From contig NZ_CAMAPC010000015.1 of NCBI RefSeq assembly GCF_945859825.1, forward strand, positions 1 to 64,000: a stretch of 64,000 bases of DNA. Direction: 5' to 3'. The DNA is from Pseudoalteromonas holothuriae (GTDB taxonomy: Bacteria; Pseudomonadota; Gammaproteobacteria; Enterobacterales; Alteromonadaceae). Shown here one piece after another: positions 28,392 to 39,002 of the stretch. The notes below the pieces were generated by a model. It did not search any database and was not told the origin of the DNA. It saw nothing but the letters and a program-made list of their open reading frames with translations. Each line of letters starts with the position of its first letter. Position 1 is the first letter of the stretch. A program made the translations under genes and the position numbers.

Positions 28392-28972
28392 TGGCCCCAC
28401 ATTTGTATTTGGCGTCAGCTTCCCCTCGGCGCAAACAACTCCTCAGTCAACTTGGATATGAGTTTATTCAATTTGCTGTAGATGCAGACGAAACGCAATT
28501 GGATAATGAACCACCGCTGGAGTATGTTGAGCGTTTAGCACGGTTGAAAGCGCAATCAGCAGTCGCCAAAGGCTATACTGATAAACCGGTACTGGGCAGT
28601 GATACGGTGGTGGTCATTGATGGTATTGCTTTAGGTAAACCAATAGACCAACAAGATTTTATGCGAACTATGGCACGTTTATCTGGACGTACTCATCAAG
28701 TTTATACTGCAATAGCGATGGCTGATCCAGCTAAAACTTTAAGCACCGTAGTATGCACCGATGTCACCTTTAAAACGCTGACAGAGCAAGAAATGCAGCA
28801 ATACTGGCACACTGGTGAGCCATTAGATAAAGCTGGTGGTTATGGTATTCAAGGGGTAGGTGGTAAGTTTGTTACTCAACTATCAGGTAGCTACTTTGCA
28901 GTAATGGGTTTACCCTTATATGAAACCGAACAATTAATCCAAAAATTTACCGAAGGCTATTATGAGCAGTGA
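28391..28972 (+). CDS. maf: Maf-family nucleotide pyrophosphatase (YhdE type)
   Basis: The 193-residue protein has the Maf signature LYLASASPRRKQLL at residues 5-18, the catalytic GSDTVVVIDG (about 69-78) and KAGGYGIQGVGG (about 148-159). Its position between mreD and rng corresponds to E. coli YhdE, which hydrolyses dTTP, UTP and modified pyrimidine triphosphates. It is thought to be a house-cleaning enzyme, and Maf proteins also affect septum formation. It overlaps rng by 11 bp. Confidence 0.95.
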   Translation: MAPHLYLASASPRRKQLLSQLGYEFIQFAVDADETQLDNEPPLEYVERLARLKAQSAVAKGYTDKPVLGSDTVVVIDGIALGKPIDQQDFMRTMARLSGRTHQVYTAIAMADPAKTLSTVVCTDVTFKTLTEQEMQQYWHTGEPLDKAGGYGIQGVGGKFVTQLSGSYFAVMGLPLYETEQLIQKFTEGYYEQ

Positions 28973-30434
28973 ATTACTAATTAATGTGACACCAAGTGAA
29001 AGTCGGGTAGCACTGATTGAAAATGGTGTGCTGCAAGAAGTGCAAGTAGAGCGTATTGGTAATCTTGGTATTGTTGGTAATATTTATTTAGGCAAAGTGA
29101 GTCGTGTTTTACCTGGTATGCAGGCAGCTTTTGTTGATATTGGCTTAGATAAGGCCGCATTTTTGCATGCCTCAGATATTGTTAATAGTGCTTCTTTTGA
29201 AGAAGGTGTGGACGAGCAACCAGTAAAAAAAGTACAAGATATCAGAGAGCTAGTTAAGCAGGGCCAGTATATTATGGTGCAAGTGGTCAAAGACCCTCTT
29301 GGCACTAAAGGTGCGCGCTTAACAACAGATATCACGATTCCTTCTCGTTATTTAGTTTTTATGCCCGATGCTACGCACGTAGGGGTAAGTCAACGGATTG
29401 AAACTGAACAGGAACGAGCACGACTTAAAGAAATTGTTTCACAATATAATGATGAAAATGGTGGTTTTATTGTTCGCACTGCAGCGGAAGGTGCCATTGA
29501 GGCTGAATTACAGCATGACGCTGAATTTTTAAAAAAATTGTGGCAAAAAATAGTTAGTCGCCGCAAAAAAACCAGTAAAGCAGCTATTTTACATGAGGAT
29601 CTAACGCTTGCGTTTCGCACACTCAGAGATTATGTCGGTGAAGATATGGAGCGCATTCGAGTCGACTCTAAGCTGACTTATCAAGAGCTGAAATCTTTTA
29701 CTGAAGAATTTGTGCCTCTACTGGGAAGGACGTTGGAGTATTATCCTGGTGAACGACCTATATTTGATTTGTTTGATGTCGAGACTGAAATACAAAAAGC
29801 ACTACATAGAAAAGTTGAATTAAAATCAGGTGGTTATTTAATCATAGATCAAACTGAGGCAATGACCACAGTAGATGTTAATACAGGTGCCTTTGTTGGG
29901 CATCGTAATCTTGAAGAGACAATTTTTAATACCAATGTAGAGGCAACCTCTGCGATAGCACGACAATTACGGTTACGCAATCTAGGTGGTATCATCATTA
30001 TTGATTTTATCGACATGATTTCGGATGAACATAAACGCCGCGTGCTACATTCATTAGAAACAGCACTGGCCAAAGACAGGGCTAAAGCTAACATTAATGG
30101 CTTATCGGCATTGGGTTTGGTAGAAATGACGCGTAAACGTACAAGAGAAAGCCTAGAGCATATCTTGTGTGGGGTATGTCCTGCTTGTGCAGGAAGAGGC
30201 TCATTAAAAACGGTAGAAACCGTTTGCTATGAAATTTTACGAGAGATCGTGAGGGTGAATCGCGCATATGATGCAGATAAGTTCATGGTCTATGCATCAC
30301 CTGCAGTGAGTGAAGCTTTAATCAATGATGAATATCATAATCTTGCAGAATTGGAACTCTTTATCGGAAAACAGGTCAGTATTCAAACAGAGAGCTTATA
30401 TAGCCAAGAACAGTTTGACGTCGTAATGATGTAA
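28962..30434 (+). CDS. rng: ribonuclease G
   Basis: The 490-residue RNase E/G-family endoribonuclease matures the 16S rRNA 5' end and degrades some mRNAs. An S1 domain lies near the N-terminus (about 35-130: GNIYLGKVSRVLPGMQAAFVDIG). Catalytic Mg2+ ligands are in TVDVNTG and IIDFIDM. The zinc-link cysteines are in the CPAC segment near residue 407. The long C-terminal degradosome scaffold of RNase E is absent, which fits RNase G. It ends 16 bp before yhdP. Confidence 0.97.
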   Translation: MSSELLINVTPSESRVALIENGVLQEVQVERIGNLGIVGNIYLGKVSRVLPGMQAAFVDIGLDKAAFLHASDIVNSASFEEGVDEQPVKKVQDIRELVKQGQYIMVQVVKDPLGTKGARLTTDITIPSRYLVFMPDATHVGVSQRIETEQERARLKEIVSQYNDENGGFIVRTAAEGAIEAELQHDAEFLKKLWQKIVSRRKKTSKAAILHEDLTLAFRTLRDYVGEDMERIRVDSKLTYQELKSFTEEFVPLLGRTLEYYPGERPIFDLFDVETEIQKALHRKVELKSGGYLIIDQTEAMTTVDVNTGAFVGHRNLEETIFNTNVEATSAIARQLRLRNLGGIIIIDFIDMISDEHKRRVLHSLETALAKDRAKANINGLSALGLVEMTRKRTRESLEHILCGVCPACAGRGSLKTVETVCYEILREIVRVNRAYDADKFMVYASPAVSEALINDEYHNLAELELFIGKQVSIQTESLYSQEQFDVVMM

Positions 30435-30450
30435 GGTGACGTAACGTCCA

Positions 30451-33400
30451 ATGCAAGTTAAAACTTTTTGTTTCTTTTGTATTCGTAAAGTGTGGCAGGT
30501 GTTCGCAATTACCCTTGTAACACTTGCTGTGCTTGTTTCCGTTGTTAAGTATAGCTTGCCGTATGCAAATGATTATCGTGAAAATATTGAAGATATTATT
30601 CATCAACAATTTGGTGTTAGCTTAAGTTTAGGTGCTATTAGTGCTAGCTGGGAAAGTAATGGCCCAGCTTTGGTGCTAGAAAATCTAACCTTTGTTGATA
30701 ACGAAAGCTCACCTATTGCGCTGTCAATCACCCGCACGAGTTTACAACTCAATGTACTTGAGTCATTTAAAAACTGGCAGATCCGCTCAAATTACTTTGT
30801 ATTGGATGGCTTTTCTGCACAAGTCGATTTAACAGAGTTTGACCGAGTAAATGATTCTGATAACACTGTCTTTGAACAGCAATCCCTTATTGAAAGCCTA
30901 TTTTTAGGTGATACTGGTCACTTTTCAATTCAGTCTAGCCAACTAAATTTGCGTACTCAAAGTGGTTTTGTACATACTTTATTATTAAATGATATTACTT
31001 GGCAAAATAGTCCAAACAGTCATAAAGGTGAAGGTGAAGTTGCAATTCCAGGGTTACAACAAGGGCGATTCTCTGCGCGCTTGGCGTTAACAGGGAACTC
31101 TTTAAGAGACTTAGCTGGACAGGTGTATTTAGAGGCGAAAAATGTTGATATCGCTGAATGGTTAACAGAGCAAGTACCAACTCAGGAAAAACATATAACA
31201 ACTGAGTTAAATGGCGAACTTTGGCTAATGCTTGATGCTGGAAAAGTACAGGTACTTACGTTGAATACGCTACCTAGCAAAGTGCAATGGTCAGAGGCTG
31301 ATTCAGCACACGAACTCATACTTGAGCAAGGGCAGTTGCAGCTGCAGCCAGCGAAACAGCAATGGCAGCTGCGCAGTTCAGAGCTGCTATTTAGTTTTGA
31401 TGGAAAATCTTTTATTCCCGCCAAACTTGAGGGAACATTTGCAGAAAATAATAAACGAATTTGGTTTGAAGATATTAGTGTTGGACTGGTAGCGCAGTTA
31501 GCACAATTGATGCAAATTGACGGTATTGAAGCGCTAGCCAATGTTAATGCGACAGGTGTACTAGAGGGACGAGTAAGTTGGCAACCGCAAGCAACTCCTG
31601 AAGTTTGGTTAAGTATGAACAATTTAAGCTGGTCTTCGTTCAATGGAATTCCAGGTATAAATGATGCCAGAATTGAATTGATGTGGAGCAATGGTGACGC
31701 GACATTAAGCTTTTTTAATGAGCATTCGCAATTAGCCACACCAGATATGTTCAGAAAGCCACTTGCTTATGAGCAGATTAATGCTGAGTTACAAATTTAT
31801 CAGCATGATGATGTATGGCACATTAGCAGTGATTCTTTATGGTTCAATAGCCCCAACTTAACCGCTGCCGCAGAAATGCACTTAACCTTAAATGAGACTG
31901 CGCAATTAGATTTATATGCAGAAGTGTTCGGTGGTGATGCGCAAACTGCAGGTGATTATTACCCCCAGTCTGTTATGTCTGAAAGTTTAATTGAGTATCT
32001 TAATCGTGGCATTATTGCCGGTCAGCACATGAGTAGCCAAGTATTATTGTCAGGCTCGTTAGCAGAGTTTCCTTTTGAGCAAGGAAATGGGCACTTTGAG
32101 GTGCTTTCACGTATTAACCAAGCAGATTTCTTATTTGCACCTGATTGGCCAGCAATAACCAATGCTGATGTTACACTACACTTTGCTAATGAACGGATGG
32201 ATATTTTTGCTAACAGCGGCAAACTTATTAATCAGCAATTAACTAGTCCAGTGGTGGTTAGCTTACCAAACCTCAATCATGCCGATAACCTCTACGTGGC
32301 AATTGATCACATGACGGACGCACAAACCTTGTTACCATTTTTTGCAGCTACGCCGCTTAAAGAGCCACTGGTGGATATTTTTAAGATAGTTCAGGGGTCA
32401 GGAGAGGTAATTGGTAAGGTCAATTTAGATATTGATTTGCATACGCTCGATGTCAATGCTACAGGAGAAGTTGACCTCAATAATGCAGATATCTTTTTAG
32501 CGCAGCCAGGAATGACTTTGTCGGGTGTAAGAGGAACATTACGCTTTGATGATGACCGTATTGAGCTTCAGCACAGCTTTGCCAGTTGGTTGGATATGCC
32601 AGTGCAGTTTAGTGTCTCAGCTGACGGGGATAATCGTTTGTATGAGGTTCATGTTGATGCAAGCTTATCAGCGCAGGCTGATAAGCTTGTACCTTACTCA
32701 TTGGGCCTGATGGATGGATTTGTTGAAGGTAATAGCCAATTTAATACCCAAGTTAAATTACAGTTTGCGGAACAAGGTTTTAATTATAATGCTCAGTTTG
32801 ATACAAACTTACAGGGTGTTATTAGCCATTTTCCAAGTCCTTATCAAAAAAATAGAGAGAAGGAATGGCAGCTAAGTGGTCAAGTGAAAGGTGATGATAT
32901 TTCTAATTTAATCACTGCTAATTTAGCTGACAGACTCTTTTTTAATGGTATTTTGGATAATTCGACAGGGCGATTAAGTCAGGCGCAATTAAGTGTTGGA
33001 CGGCAAAATCGGGGGCTTGTTGGCAGTGGTTTTCATGTATCCATTTTACAAGATGATTTAGTATTAGATCCATGGCTAACATTTATTGAGCGCTTAATTG
33101 AGCTGCCAAGTAATAATAATGATGAAGGGGAGGGAGTGTTACCTAAGCTTGAGATGATAACGGGTCACTTTGGCTCTGCTCAAATTGCCGATATACCGTT
33201 TACTGATCTTGAAATGCGGCTTTTTCCAAGTGCCGATGGCATGACCATGCGTCTAAATGCTAAGGAACTTCGTGCCACTGTTTTGTTACCAGAAAATGAC
33301 TCTAGTCGCCCAATTCAAATAGATAGTGACTATTTACGTATCAATACACATAAGCAGCAAAGCGAAGCTGAACCAAAGCCAAATACCTCACTTGATTGGC

Positions 33401-34308
33401 TAACACGTACTCCTGCGATAGAATTTAACTGTAGTGACTGTAAAGTGAATAGTTACCAACTTGATAAAGTCAATATATCACTATTTGGCGATGGTAAGCA
33501 GCTTACATTAACAGAGCTAGTGATAGATAAAGATGATCATGTGCTGCGAGGACAAGGTCGTTGGTTTGAGGGGCACAGTTATTTTGATGGTATATTAAAT
33601 AGTAAAGATATTGGAGAGCTGTTTGATGAATTTGATTTGACTTCCACCATAAAAGACTCGCGTTCTAATATTGCTTATCAGCTAAATTGGCAAGGCGCTC
33701 CATACGATTTTGATGTTGCAAGTCTAGCTGGAGAGATAAACTGGGAGCTAGGGGAAGGACATTTAACTGAAGTAAGCGACCAAGGTGCACGTGTATTTTC
33801 ATTACTTAGTTTGGACTCTTTAATTAGAAAGTTAAAACTAGACTTCAGAGACGTATTTTCAAAAGGTTTTTTTTACAATCAAATGAAAGGCAGTGTTCAG
33901 CTCGATAAAGGCATTGCTTATACAAAAGACACTAAGCTTGATGGTGTGCCTGCAGATTTAAGCATACAAGGTTATGCAAACCTCAATACGCAAGAGATCA
34001 ATTATGACTTAGCCGTTGCGCCACAGGTTACTTCAAGTATTCCTGTGATTGTGGCTTGGATGGTTAACCCCGTATCTGGGCTAGCAGCACTTGCGTTAGA
34101 TAAAGTCATTCATTCAGCCAGAGTGATTTCTGAAATTAAGTTTAAAGTGACAGGCACTATGAGTGAGCCAATTGTCAAAGAAGTTGATCGTAAAAGTCGA
34201 GAAGTAGAGATCCCTCAGGCTGCACAAAATCAGCCTCCTGTATCTGATGAGCCACTTTCCTCTCCCCCTGAAGATAACAATACGAGTGAGACTGCATCAG
34301 CTTCTTGA
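30451..34308 (+). CDS. yhdP: YhdP, AsmA-like inter-membrane phospholipid transport protein
   Basis: The 1285 residues are close to E. coli YhdP (1266). One N-terminal membrane anchor (about 15-35) is followed by a very long beta-rich periplasmic body of the DUF3971/AsmA-like type, forming a bridge with a lipid groove between the membranes. Near the C-terminus the segment IPVIVAWMVNPVSGLAALALDK is hydrophobic and conserved. The last 40 residues are P/S/E-rich. YhdP works with TamB and YdbH in phospholipid transfer to the outer membrane. The gene order rng-yhdP matches E. coli. Confidence 0.93.
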   Translation: MQVKTFCFFCIRKVWQVFAITLVTLAVLVSVVKYSLPYANDYRENIEDIIHQQFGVSLSLGAISASWESNGPALVLENLTFVDNESSPIALSITRTSLQLNVLESFKNWQIRSNYFVLDGFSAQVDLTEFDRVNDSDNTVFEQQSLIESLFLGDTGHFSIQSSQLNLRTQSGFVHTLLLNDITWQNSPNSHKGEGEVAIPGLQQGRFSARLALTGNSLRDLAGQVYLEAKNVDIAEWLTEQVPTQEKHITTELNGELWLMLDAGKVQVLTLNTLPSKVQWSEADSAHELILEQGQLQLQPAKQQWQLRSSELLFSFDGKSFIPAKLEGTFAENNKRIWFEDISVGLVAQLAQLMQIDGIEALANVNATGVLEGRVSWQPQATPEVWLSMNNLSWSSFNGIPGINDARIELMWSNGDATLSFFNEHSQLATPDMFRKPLAYEQINAELQIYQHDDVWHISSDSLWFNSPNLTAAAEMHLTLNETAQLDLYAEVFGGDAQTAGDYYPQSVMSESLIEYLNRGIIAGQHMSSQVLLSGSLAEFPFEQGNGHFEVLSRINQADFLFAPDWPAITNADVTLHFANERMDIFANSGKLINQQLTSPVVVSLPNLNHADNLYVAIDHMTDAQTLLPFFAATPLKEPLVDIFKIVQGSGEVIGKVNLDIDLHTLDVNATGEVDLNNADIFLAQPGMTLSGVRGTLRFDDDRIELQHSFASWLDMPVQFSVSADGDNRLYEVHVDASLSAQADKLVPYSLGLMDGFVEGNSQFNTQVKLQFAEQGFNYNAQFDTNLQGVISHFPSPYQKNREKEWQLSGQVKGDDISNLITANLADRLFFNGILDNSTGRLSQAQLSVGRQNRGLVGSGFHVSILQDDLVLDPWLTFIERLIELPSNNNDEGEGVLPKLEMITGHFGSAQIADIPFTDLEMRLFPSADGMTMRLNAKELRATVLLPENDSSRPIQIDSDYLRINTHKQQSEAEPKPNTSLDWLTRTPAIEFNCSDCKVNSYQLDKVNISLFGDGKQLTLTELVIDKDDHVLRGQGRWFEGHSYFDGILNSKDIGELFDEFDLTSTIKDSRSNIAYQLNWQGAPYDFDVASLAGEINWELGEGHLTEVSDQGARVFSLLSLDSLIRKLKLDFRDVFSKGFFYNQMKGSVQLDKGIAYTKDTKLDGVPADLSIQGYANLNTQEINYDLAVAPQVTSSIPVIVAWMVNPVSGLAALALDKVIHSARVISEIKFKVTGTMSEPIVKEVDRKSREVEIPQAAQNQPPVSDEPLSSPPEDNNTSETASAS

Positions 34309-34342
34309 ACAGGCTAAATTATAGGTAATATGGAGTTACTAC

Positions 34343-35167
34343 ATGTCTATTCCTCATGTGATAGCGGTACAAATGTGCTCAACAATGGATCCAGAACACA
34401 ACTTTTTGCAGCTGAAACAGTGGTTACAACAATGTGATATTGACCAGCCCACATTGGTCTGTTTGCCTGAAACATGGCTTGCGTTTAACAAAACTGGCGA
34501 GCAATCTTTAGCACTGTCAAAAAATCACGAATATTGGTTAGATAAGCTGGCTCAGCTTTGTCAAGATTTTAAAATCTGGCTTGCGGCGGGCACTATGGCT
34601 GTGATAGGTGAACAGAAAAAGTATTATGCAGCGAGCTTTTTGTTGGATGATACTGGAGATGTTGTTGCACGTTATAACAAAATTCATTTATTTGATGCTG
34701 ATGTAGCCGATGGCAGCTCAGGTTACCGAGAGTCAAAGTTTACAGTTGCGGGCAGTGAAGTGGTGGTGATTGATAGTCCATTTGGCAAAATAGGCTTAAG
34801 CGTGTGCTATGATTTACGCTTTTGCGGGCTATACCAAGCAATGCGTAAGTTAGGCGCAGAACTTTTGTTGGTACCTAGTGCATTCACAACGGTCACAGGT
34901 AAAGCACATTGGATGCCTTTGCTCCAAGCAAGAGCCATAGAAAACCAGTGTTATGTAATTGCAGCGGCACAATCAGGTACACATGAAAATGGCCGCAAAA
35001 CACATGGACATAGCCTAATATTATCTCCATGGGGTGAAGTAATAGCGGATGCTCAGCAGCGGTTGGGTGTTATTAGCGCCAGAATAGATTTAGCACAGCT
35101 GTATAAGTTCCGTACGGATATGCCAGTGCAGGTCCACAACAGATTTAAGAGTGAGTTTTATGAATAA
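34343..35167 (+). CDS. carbon-nitrogen hydrolase (nitrilase superfamily)
   Basis: The 274-residue protein has the nitrilase triad: Glu in VCLPETW, Lys in RYNKIHLFD and Cys in [10 protein letters not shown]. The sequence is closest in style to the Nit/omega-amidase branch, which removes deaminated glutathione or alpha-ketoglutaramate. It lies between yhdP and tldD, an insertion relative to the E. coli order. Its stop overlaps the tldD start region by 8 bp, suggesting coupled translation. The substrate is inferred from the family. Confidence 0.9.
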   Translation: MSIPHVIAVQMCSTMDPEHNFLQLKQWLQQCDIDQPTLVCLPETWLAFNKTGEQSLALSKNHEYWLDKLAQLCQDFKIWLAAGTMAVIGEQKKYYAASFLLDDTGDVVARYNKIHLFDADVADGSSGYRESKFTVAGSEVVVIDSPFGKIGLSVCYDLRFCGLYQAMRKLGAELLLVPSAFTTVTGKAHWMPLLQARAIENQCYVIAAAQSGTHENGRKTHGHSLILSPWGEVIADAQQRLGVISARIDLAQLYKFRTDMPVQVHNRFKSEFYE

Positions 35168-36599
35168 TGTCGAGCAGCGTTTATTAACTGACAGTCAGCT
35201 CAATAGAGAGCAGCTGGAGCAAACATTACAGTATATACATCAACATAACGTCGATTACGCTGATTTATACTTTCAATCTAGCCATCACGAAACTTGGGTA
35301 TTGGAAGATGGCTTGGTTAAAGAGGGAAGCTATAACATTGAACGAGGTGTTGGTGTAAGAGCTGTGGCAGGTGAAAAAACGGGTTTTTCATATTCTGATG
35401 CGATTAACTTAGAAGCGTTAAACAAAGCGGCTATGGCTGCAAGAAGCATTGCTCAATCAGGTGAAGATAAAAAAGTGCAGGTATTTAGTGAGCAAACTAT
35501 CACAAGTCAATTTGCTCCTGTACAACCTATTCAAAGTATGACTGATGCAGATAAAGTCAGTTTGTTACGAGAAGTAGAAAATGCTATTCGCGAGCTTGCT
35601 CCTGATGCTCAACAAGTCGTTAGTTCTATGTCAGCTGTATATGAGGAAGTATTAATTGCAGCCAGCGATGGTACTTTTGCCACAGATATTCGCCCGTTGA
35701 TCCGTTTGAACTGTTCAGTATTATTGGAAAAAAATGGCCGTCGGGAACGAGGTAGTGCTGGTGGCGGTGCGCGTTTAGACTATGGTTATTTTAAAGAGTT
35801 AGTCAATGGTAAGCCACGTTGGCTTGAGTATGCGCAAGAAGCAGTGCGCCAAGCGAAAGTTAATTTGCAAGCTGTTGATGCTCCTGCAGGCACTATGCCT
35901 GTTGTACTGGGTGCTGGTTGGCCGGGCGTGTTGTTACATGAAGCGGTAGGGCATGGTCTGGAGGGAGATTTTAACCGTAAAGGAGCCTCTGCATTTAGTG
36001 GTAAAGTCGGCGAGATGGTGGCTTCTAGTTTATGTACTGTAATTGATGATGGCACGATGGCTAATCGCCGAGGTTCGTTAAATGTTGACGATGAAGGGAC
36101 GCCAGCAGGTTACAATGTATTGATAGAAAAAGGTATTTTAAAAGGTTATATGCAAGATAAGTTGAATGCCCGTTTAATGGGGGTTGCGCCTACAGGCAAT
36201 GGTCGTCGAGAATCTTACGCACATCTGCCAATGCCACGAATGACGAATACTTATATGTTACCAGGCCCAGATAGTAAAGAGGATATTATTAGCAGTGTAG
36301 AAAAAGGAATTTATGCGCCTAGTTTTGCAGGTGGCCAAGTTGACATTACCTCGGGTAAATTTGTATTTTCTGCCTCAGAAGCTTATCTTATTGAAAATGG
36401 TAAAATTACACAACCTATCAAAGGTGCCACGCTTATCGGTAATGGCCCTGACGTGATGACTAAGATCTCGATGGTAGGTAATGATCTAGAACTTGACCGT
36501 GGTGTTGGTGTTTGTGGTAAAGATGGGCAAAGTGTACCTGTAGGGGTTGGCCAACCAAGTTTAAAAATTGACGAACTGACCGTAGGTGGTACGGCATAA
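35160..36599 (+). CDS. tldD: metalloprotease TldD
   Basis: From ATG 35160 the product is 479 residues. An in-frame GTG at 35151 would add three residues. The zinc site [12 protein letters not shown] (near residue 260) is intact and the C-terminus [17 protein letters not shown] matches E. coli TldD. TldD pairs with PmbA (TldE) to form a heterodimeric protease that degrades unfolded short peptides and processes microcin B17 and CcdA in E. coli. Its partner pmbA lies at 37316-38665, separated only by darP on the other strand. Confidence 0.97.
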   Translation: MNNVEQRLLTDSQLNREQLEQTLQYIHQHNVDYADLYFQSSHHETWVLEDGLVKEGSYNIERGVGVRAVAGEKTGFSYSDAINLEALNKAAMAARSIAQSGEDKKVQVFSEQTITSQFAPVQPIQSMTDADKVSLLREVENAIRELAPDAQQVVSSMSAVYEEVLIAASDGTFATDIRPLIRLNCSVLLEKNGRRERGSAGGGARLDYGYFKELVNGKPRWLEYAQEAVRQAKVNLQAVDAPAGTMPVVLGAGWPGVLLHEAVGHGLEGDFNRKGASAFSGKVGEMVASSLCTVIDDGTMANRRGSLNVDDEGTPAGYNVLIEKGILKGYMQDKLNARLMGVAPTGNGRRESYAHLPMPRMTNTYMLPGPDSKEDIISSVEKGIYAPSFAGGQVDITSGKFVFSASEAYLIENGKITQPIKGATLIGNGPDVMTKISMVGNDLELDRGVGVCGKDGQSVPVGVGQPSLKIDELTVGGTA

Positions 36600-36614
36600 A
36601 GCTTGATTTTGATG

Positions 36615-36652
36615 AAGTTAGAAAGACCAGCTCTTAGCTGGTTTTCTAACTT
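36615..36652. terminator. bidirectional terminator between tldD and darP
   Basis: A long imperfect inverted repeat, AAGTTAGAAA...TTTCTAACTT enclosing ACCAGCT-CTT-AGCTGGT, sits between two convergent genes. A/T tracts flank the stem on both sides, so it can end transcription in either direction. Confidence 0.8.
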
Positions 36653-36661
36653 AAAGATCAC

Positions 36662-37183
36662 TTAAGGCATTATTACGTCTTTTAAATACTGGAATAGCTC
36701 TTTATATCCTTTTGCGGGTTTCTCCGCTTTAGCCTCTTTACTGGCTTGTCTAACCAGTTGTCGCATTTTTTGACGTTCAAGTGTTGGGTATTGCGTTAAC
36801 AATTCATTGATTTTGCTATCACCTTGTTCAATCAACTCATTTCTGACAATTTCAATTTTATTTATGAGCACGTCAGCTTGATTGTTTTTGTTAAGCATTA
36901 GACCAATTGCTTCTTCAATTTCAGCTATATTTTCTGTTAGACGGAGCGTTTTAGTGATGTAGTTAATATGGCGTCTATACGCTTCACTCTTTTGACGAAT
37001 TTTATCTGCAACTACCATAGCCTCTTTTAATTCATCGTTTAATGGTAATTTTTCACGTTGCTTTTTAGCCATACCAGCGAGGTCTTGCGCTAGTTGTTGG
37101 TATTGTTGCGCATCGCGTTTAAGTTCGCTTTTTGATACGTAGATGATTTCTTCTTCAATGTCTGGTTTATTTTGCTTCGCCAT
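36662..37183 (-). CDS. darP: DarP (YjgA), 50S ribosome-associated protein
   Basis: The 173-residue, highly charged helical protein has the DUF615 signature: IIYVSKSELKRDAQ at the N-terminus and RQKMRQLVRQASKE then KGYKELFQYLKDV at the C-terminus. In E. coli, DarP (YjgA) binds the late 50S precursor and helps peptidyl-transferase-centre maturation. It is divergent from pmbA, the arrangement known from E. coli. Confidence 0.95.
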   Translation of the reverse strand: MAKQNKPDIEEEIIYVSKSELKRDAQQYQQLAQDLAGMAKKQREKLPLNDELKEAMVVADKIRQKSEAYRRHINYITKTLRLTENIAEIEEAIGLMLNKNNQADVLINKIEIVRNELIEQGDSKINELLTQYPTLERQKMRQLVRQASKEAKAEKPAKGYKELFQYLKDVIMP

Positions 37184-37315
37184 GGTCTATACAAGATTTG
37201 CTGATTTGTACTCAGTATACCAATTTTATGGCATAAATGCTTTGTCAGAATAGGGTGATAATTTAGATGTGTGTTAGCATTAACTTAGAGAGATAAGTTA
37301 TAAGAGATAAGAGCG

Positions 37316-38665
37316 ATGGCACAACCTCAGCAGCACGCGATTTATAAACAAATAGATGATATAAAACAAGCGGTTTCAGAAGCATTAAGTCATGCTAAGA
37401 AACTTGGTGCAACTGCTGCTGAAGCAGCAATGTCGAGTACTTCAGGGTTATCAGTGAGCACTCGAATGGGTGAAGTTGATACTATTGAGTTTAATCAAGA
37501 TGGTGGATTAGGGATAAGCGTTTACGTAGGCAACCATAAGGGTAATGCGTCAACTGCTGATTTAAGCCCCGCGGCTATTAAAACAGTGGTAGAGAAAGCC
37601 ATAGATATTGCCAAGTTTACATCAGATGACCCTTGCAATGGGGTTGCAGATAAAAATTTGTTAGAAATGTCACCACCTGATTTGGACTTATTTCACCCTT
37701 GGGAAGTAACACCTGAGCAAGGGATTGAGTTTTGTTTAGAAGCAGAAAAAGCAGCATTAAATGCGGATAAACGAATTGTTAACTCAGATGGTGCAAGCTT
37801 TGCGAGTCACCAAGGGCTGCGTGTGTATGGCAATAGCCATGGACTGATAGCAGGTTTTCCTCGAACGCGTCATACATTGAGTACGGTGGTAATAGGTAAA
37901 GACGGTGAACAAATGCAGCGTGATTCAGCCTATACGATATCTCGTGAGCAACAAGGCTTAAAATCTGCAACTGAAGTGGGCTTAGAGGCTGCCGAGTCTA
38001 CGTTGGCGCGTTTAAATAGTCAGAAGATATCGACCATGAAAACGCCAGTAATCTTTCGCGCTGATATTGCCAATAGCTTATTTGGCCATTTAGTTTCAGC
38101 TATTGGTGGTGGTGCGCTGTACCGTAAGTCTAGTTTCTTGCTCGACATGTTAGGGGAGCAAGTATTTAGTCCATGCGTGAATATATTGGAGCGCCCTCAT
38201 TTGCCAAAAGGGCTTGCTTCAAGTCCATTCGATAGTGAGGGAGTTAAAACCATTGATAGAGATATTATCCATGCTGGAGAACTGCAAACTTACCTATTAG
38301 CGACCTATGCATCTCGTCGTCTTGGCATGACAGCAACAGGGCATGCAGGGGGTATTCACAACTGGTTAGTACAGCAAACTCATGAAGGTTTAGCTGCATT
38401 GCTTAATGAAATGGGCACAGGCTTGTTAGTCACTGAGTTGATGGGTCAAGGTGTGAGTACTGTAACGGGTGATTATTCACGAGGTGCTGGTGGCTTTTGG
38501 GTCGAAAATGGGCAAATACAATACCCAGTAAGTGAAATTACAATTGCAGGTAACCTAAAAGATATGTTTAAAAGTATTCAAGCGATTGGTGGTGATATCG
38601 AATATCGCGGCAGTGTTCAAACTGGCTCTGTATTGGTGGAGTCAATGCAGGTGGCTGGTGCCTAG
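37316..38665 (+). CDS. pmbA: metalloprotease PmbA (TldE)
   Basis: The 449-residue TldE half of the TldD/E protease lacks a HExxH-type zinc site, as expected, because the metal is held by TldD. Family blocks are clear: MSSTSGLSVSTRMGEVDTIEFNQ-type N-terminal beta region and the C-terminal GHAGGIHNW and GDYSRGAGGFWVENGQIQYPVSEITIAGN-type region. It has its own promoter space upstream, shared divergently with darP. Confidence 0.96.
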   Translation: MAQPQQHAIYKQIDDIKQAVSEALSHAKKLGATAAEAAMSSTSGLSVSTRMGEVDTIEFNQDGGLGISVYVGNHKGNASTADLSPAAIKTVVEKAIDIAKFTSDDPCNGVADKNLLEMSPPDLDLFHPWEVTPEQGIEFCLEAEKAALNADKRIVNSDGASFASHQGLRVYGNSHGLIAGFPRTRHTLSTVVIGKDGEQMQRDSAYTISREQQGLKSATEVGLEAAESTLARLNSQKISTMKTPVIFRADIANSLFGHLVSAIGGGALYRKSSFLLDMLGEQVFSPCVNILERPHLPKGLASSPFDSEGVKTIDRDIIHAGELQTYLLATYASRRLGMTATGHAGGIHNWLVQQTHEGLAALLNEMGTGLLVTELMGQGVSTVTGDYSRGAGGFWVENGQIQYPVSEITIAGNLKDMFKSIQAIGGDIEYRGSVQTGSVLVESMQVAGA

Positions 38666-39002
38666 CCTCAAATATTAATACTAAGTTTATTAAAACATTG
38701 ACCATTTTAGTGAGCAAAATGATTTATTAACTGAGTTAAAAGTTACTTATGTAGAATAACGACATATCGAAGTTTTCCCTAGTTACTAAGCCATTTATCT
38801 TTTGCAATATTTGGCCATTTATTTAATCTAGTATGTATAAATTACACAAAAGGGCCGATATAGGCCCTCTTTATTGGCTAGGTTAACCTCATATAAGGAT
38901 GGTTCAATTTGCTCACTCTTAGCGTTGCTTTTGAACAAAATATCAGCATTTTGTCGCAAATAATCCCAGCTGAAAGAATATTTTCTATTCTCAAACCCTA
39001 TC
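38666..39002. other. 337-bp intergenic region between pmbA and mgtE
   Basis: The genes converge here. Apart from the hairpin at 38851-38868, I see no gene, no long repeat and no recognisable RNA. The sequence is AT-rich with stops in all frames. Confidence 0.6.
38851..38870. terminator. bidirectional hairpin terminator between pmbA and mgtE
   Basis: AGGGCC-6 nt-GGCCCT is flanked by AAAA on the left and CTTTATT on the right. On the minus strand the stem is followed by TTTTGTG, so it suits the mgtE transcript best. Confidence 0.65.

Noticed and set aside
31182..31739. A 185-codon minus-strand open frame inside yhdP
   Set aside because: It is antisense to a conserved gene; the product is rich in Ser, Cys and Leu with no domain pattern.
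38666..39002. A Mg2+-sensing riboswitch associated with mgtE
   Set aside because: This region is downstream of mgtE, not upstream; the true upstream 174 bp shows no M-box-like structure that I can recognise.
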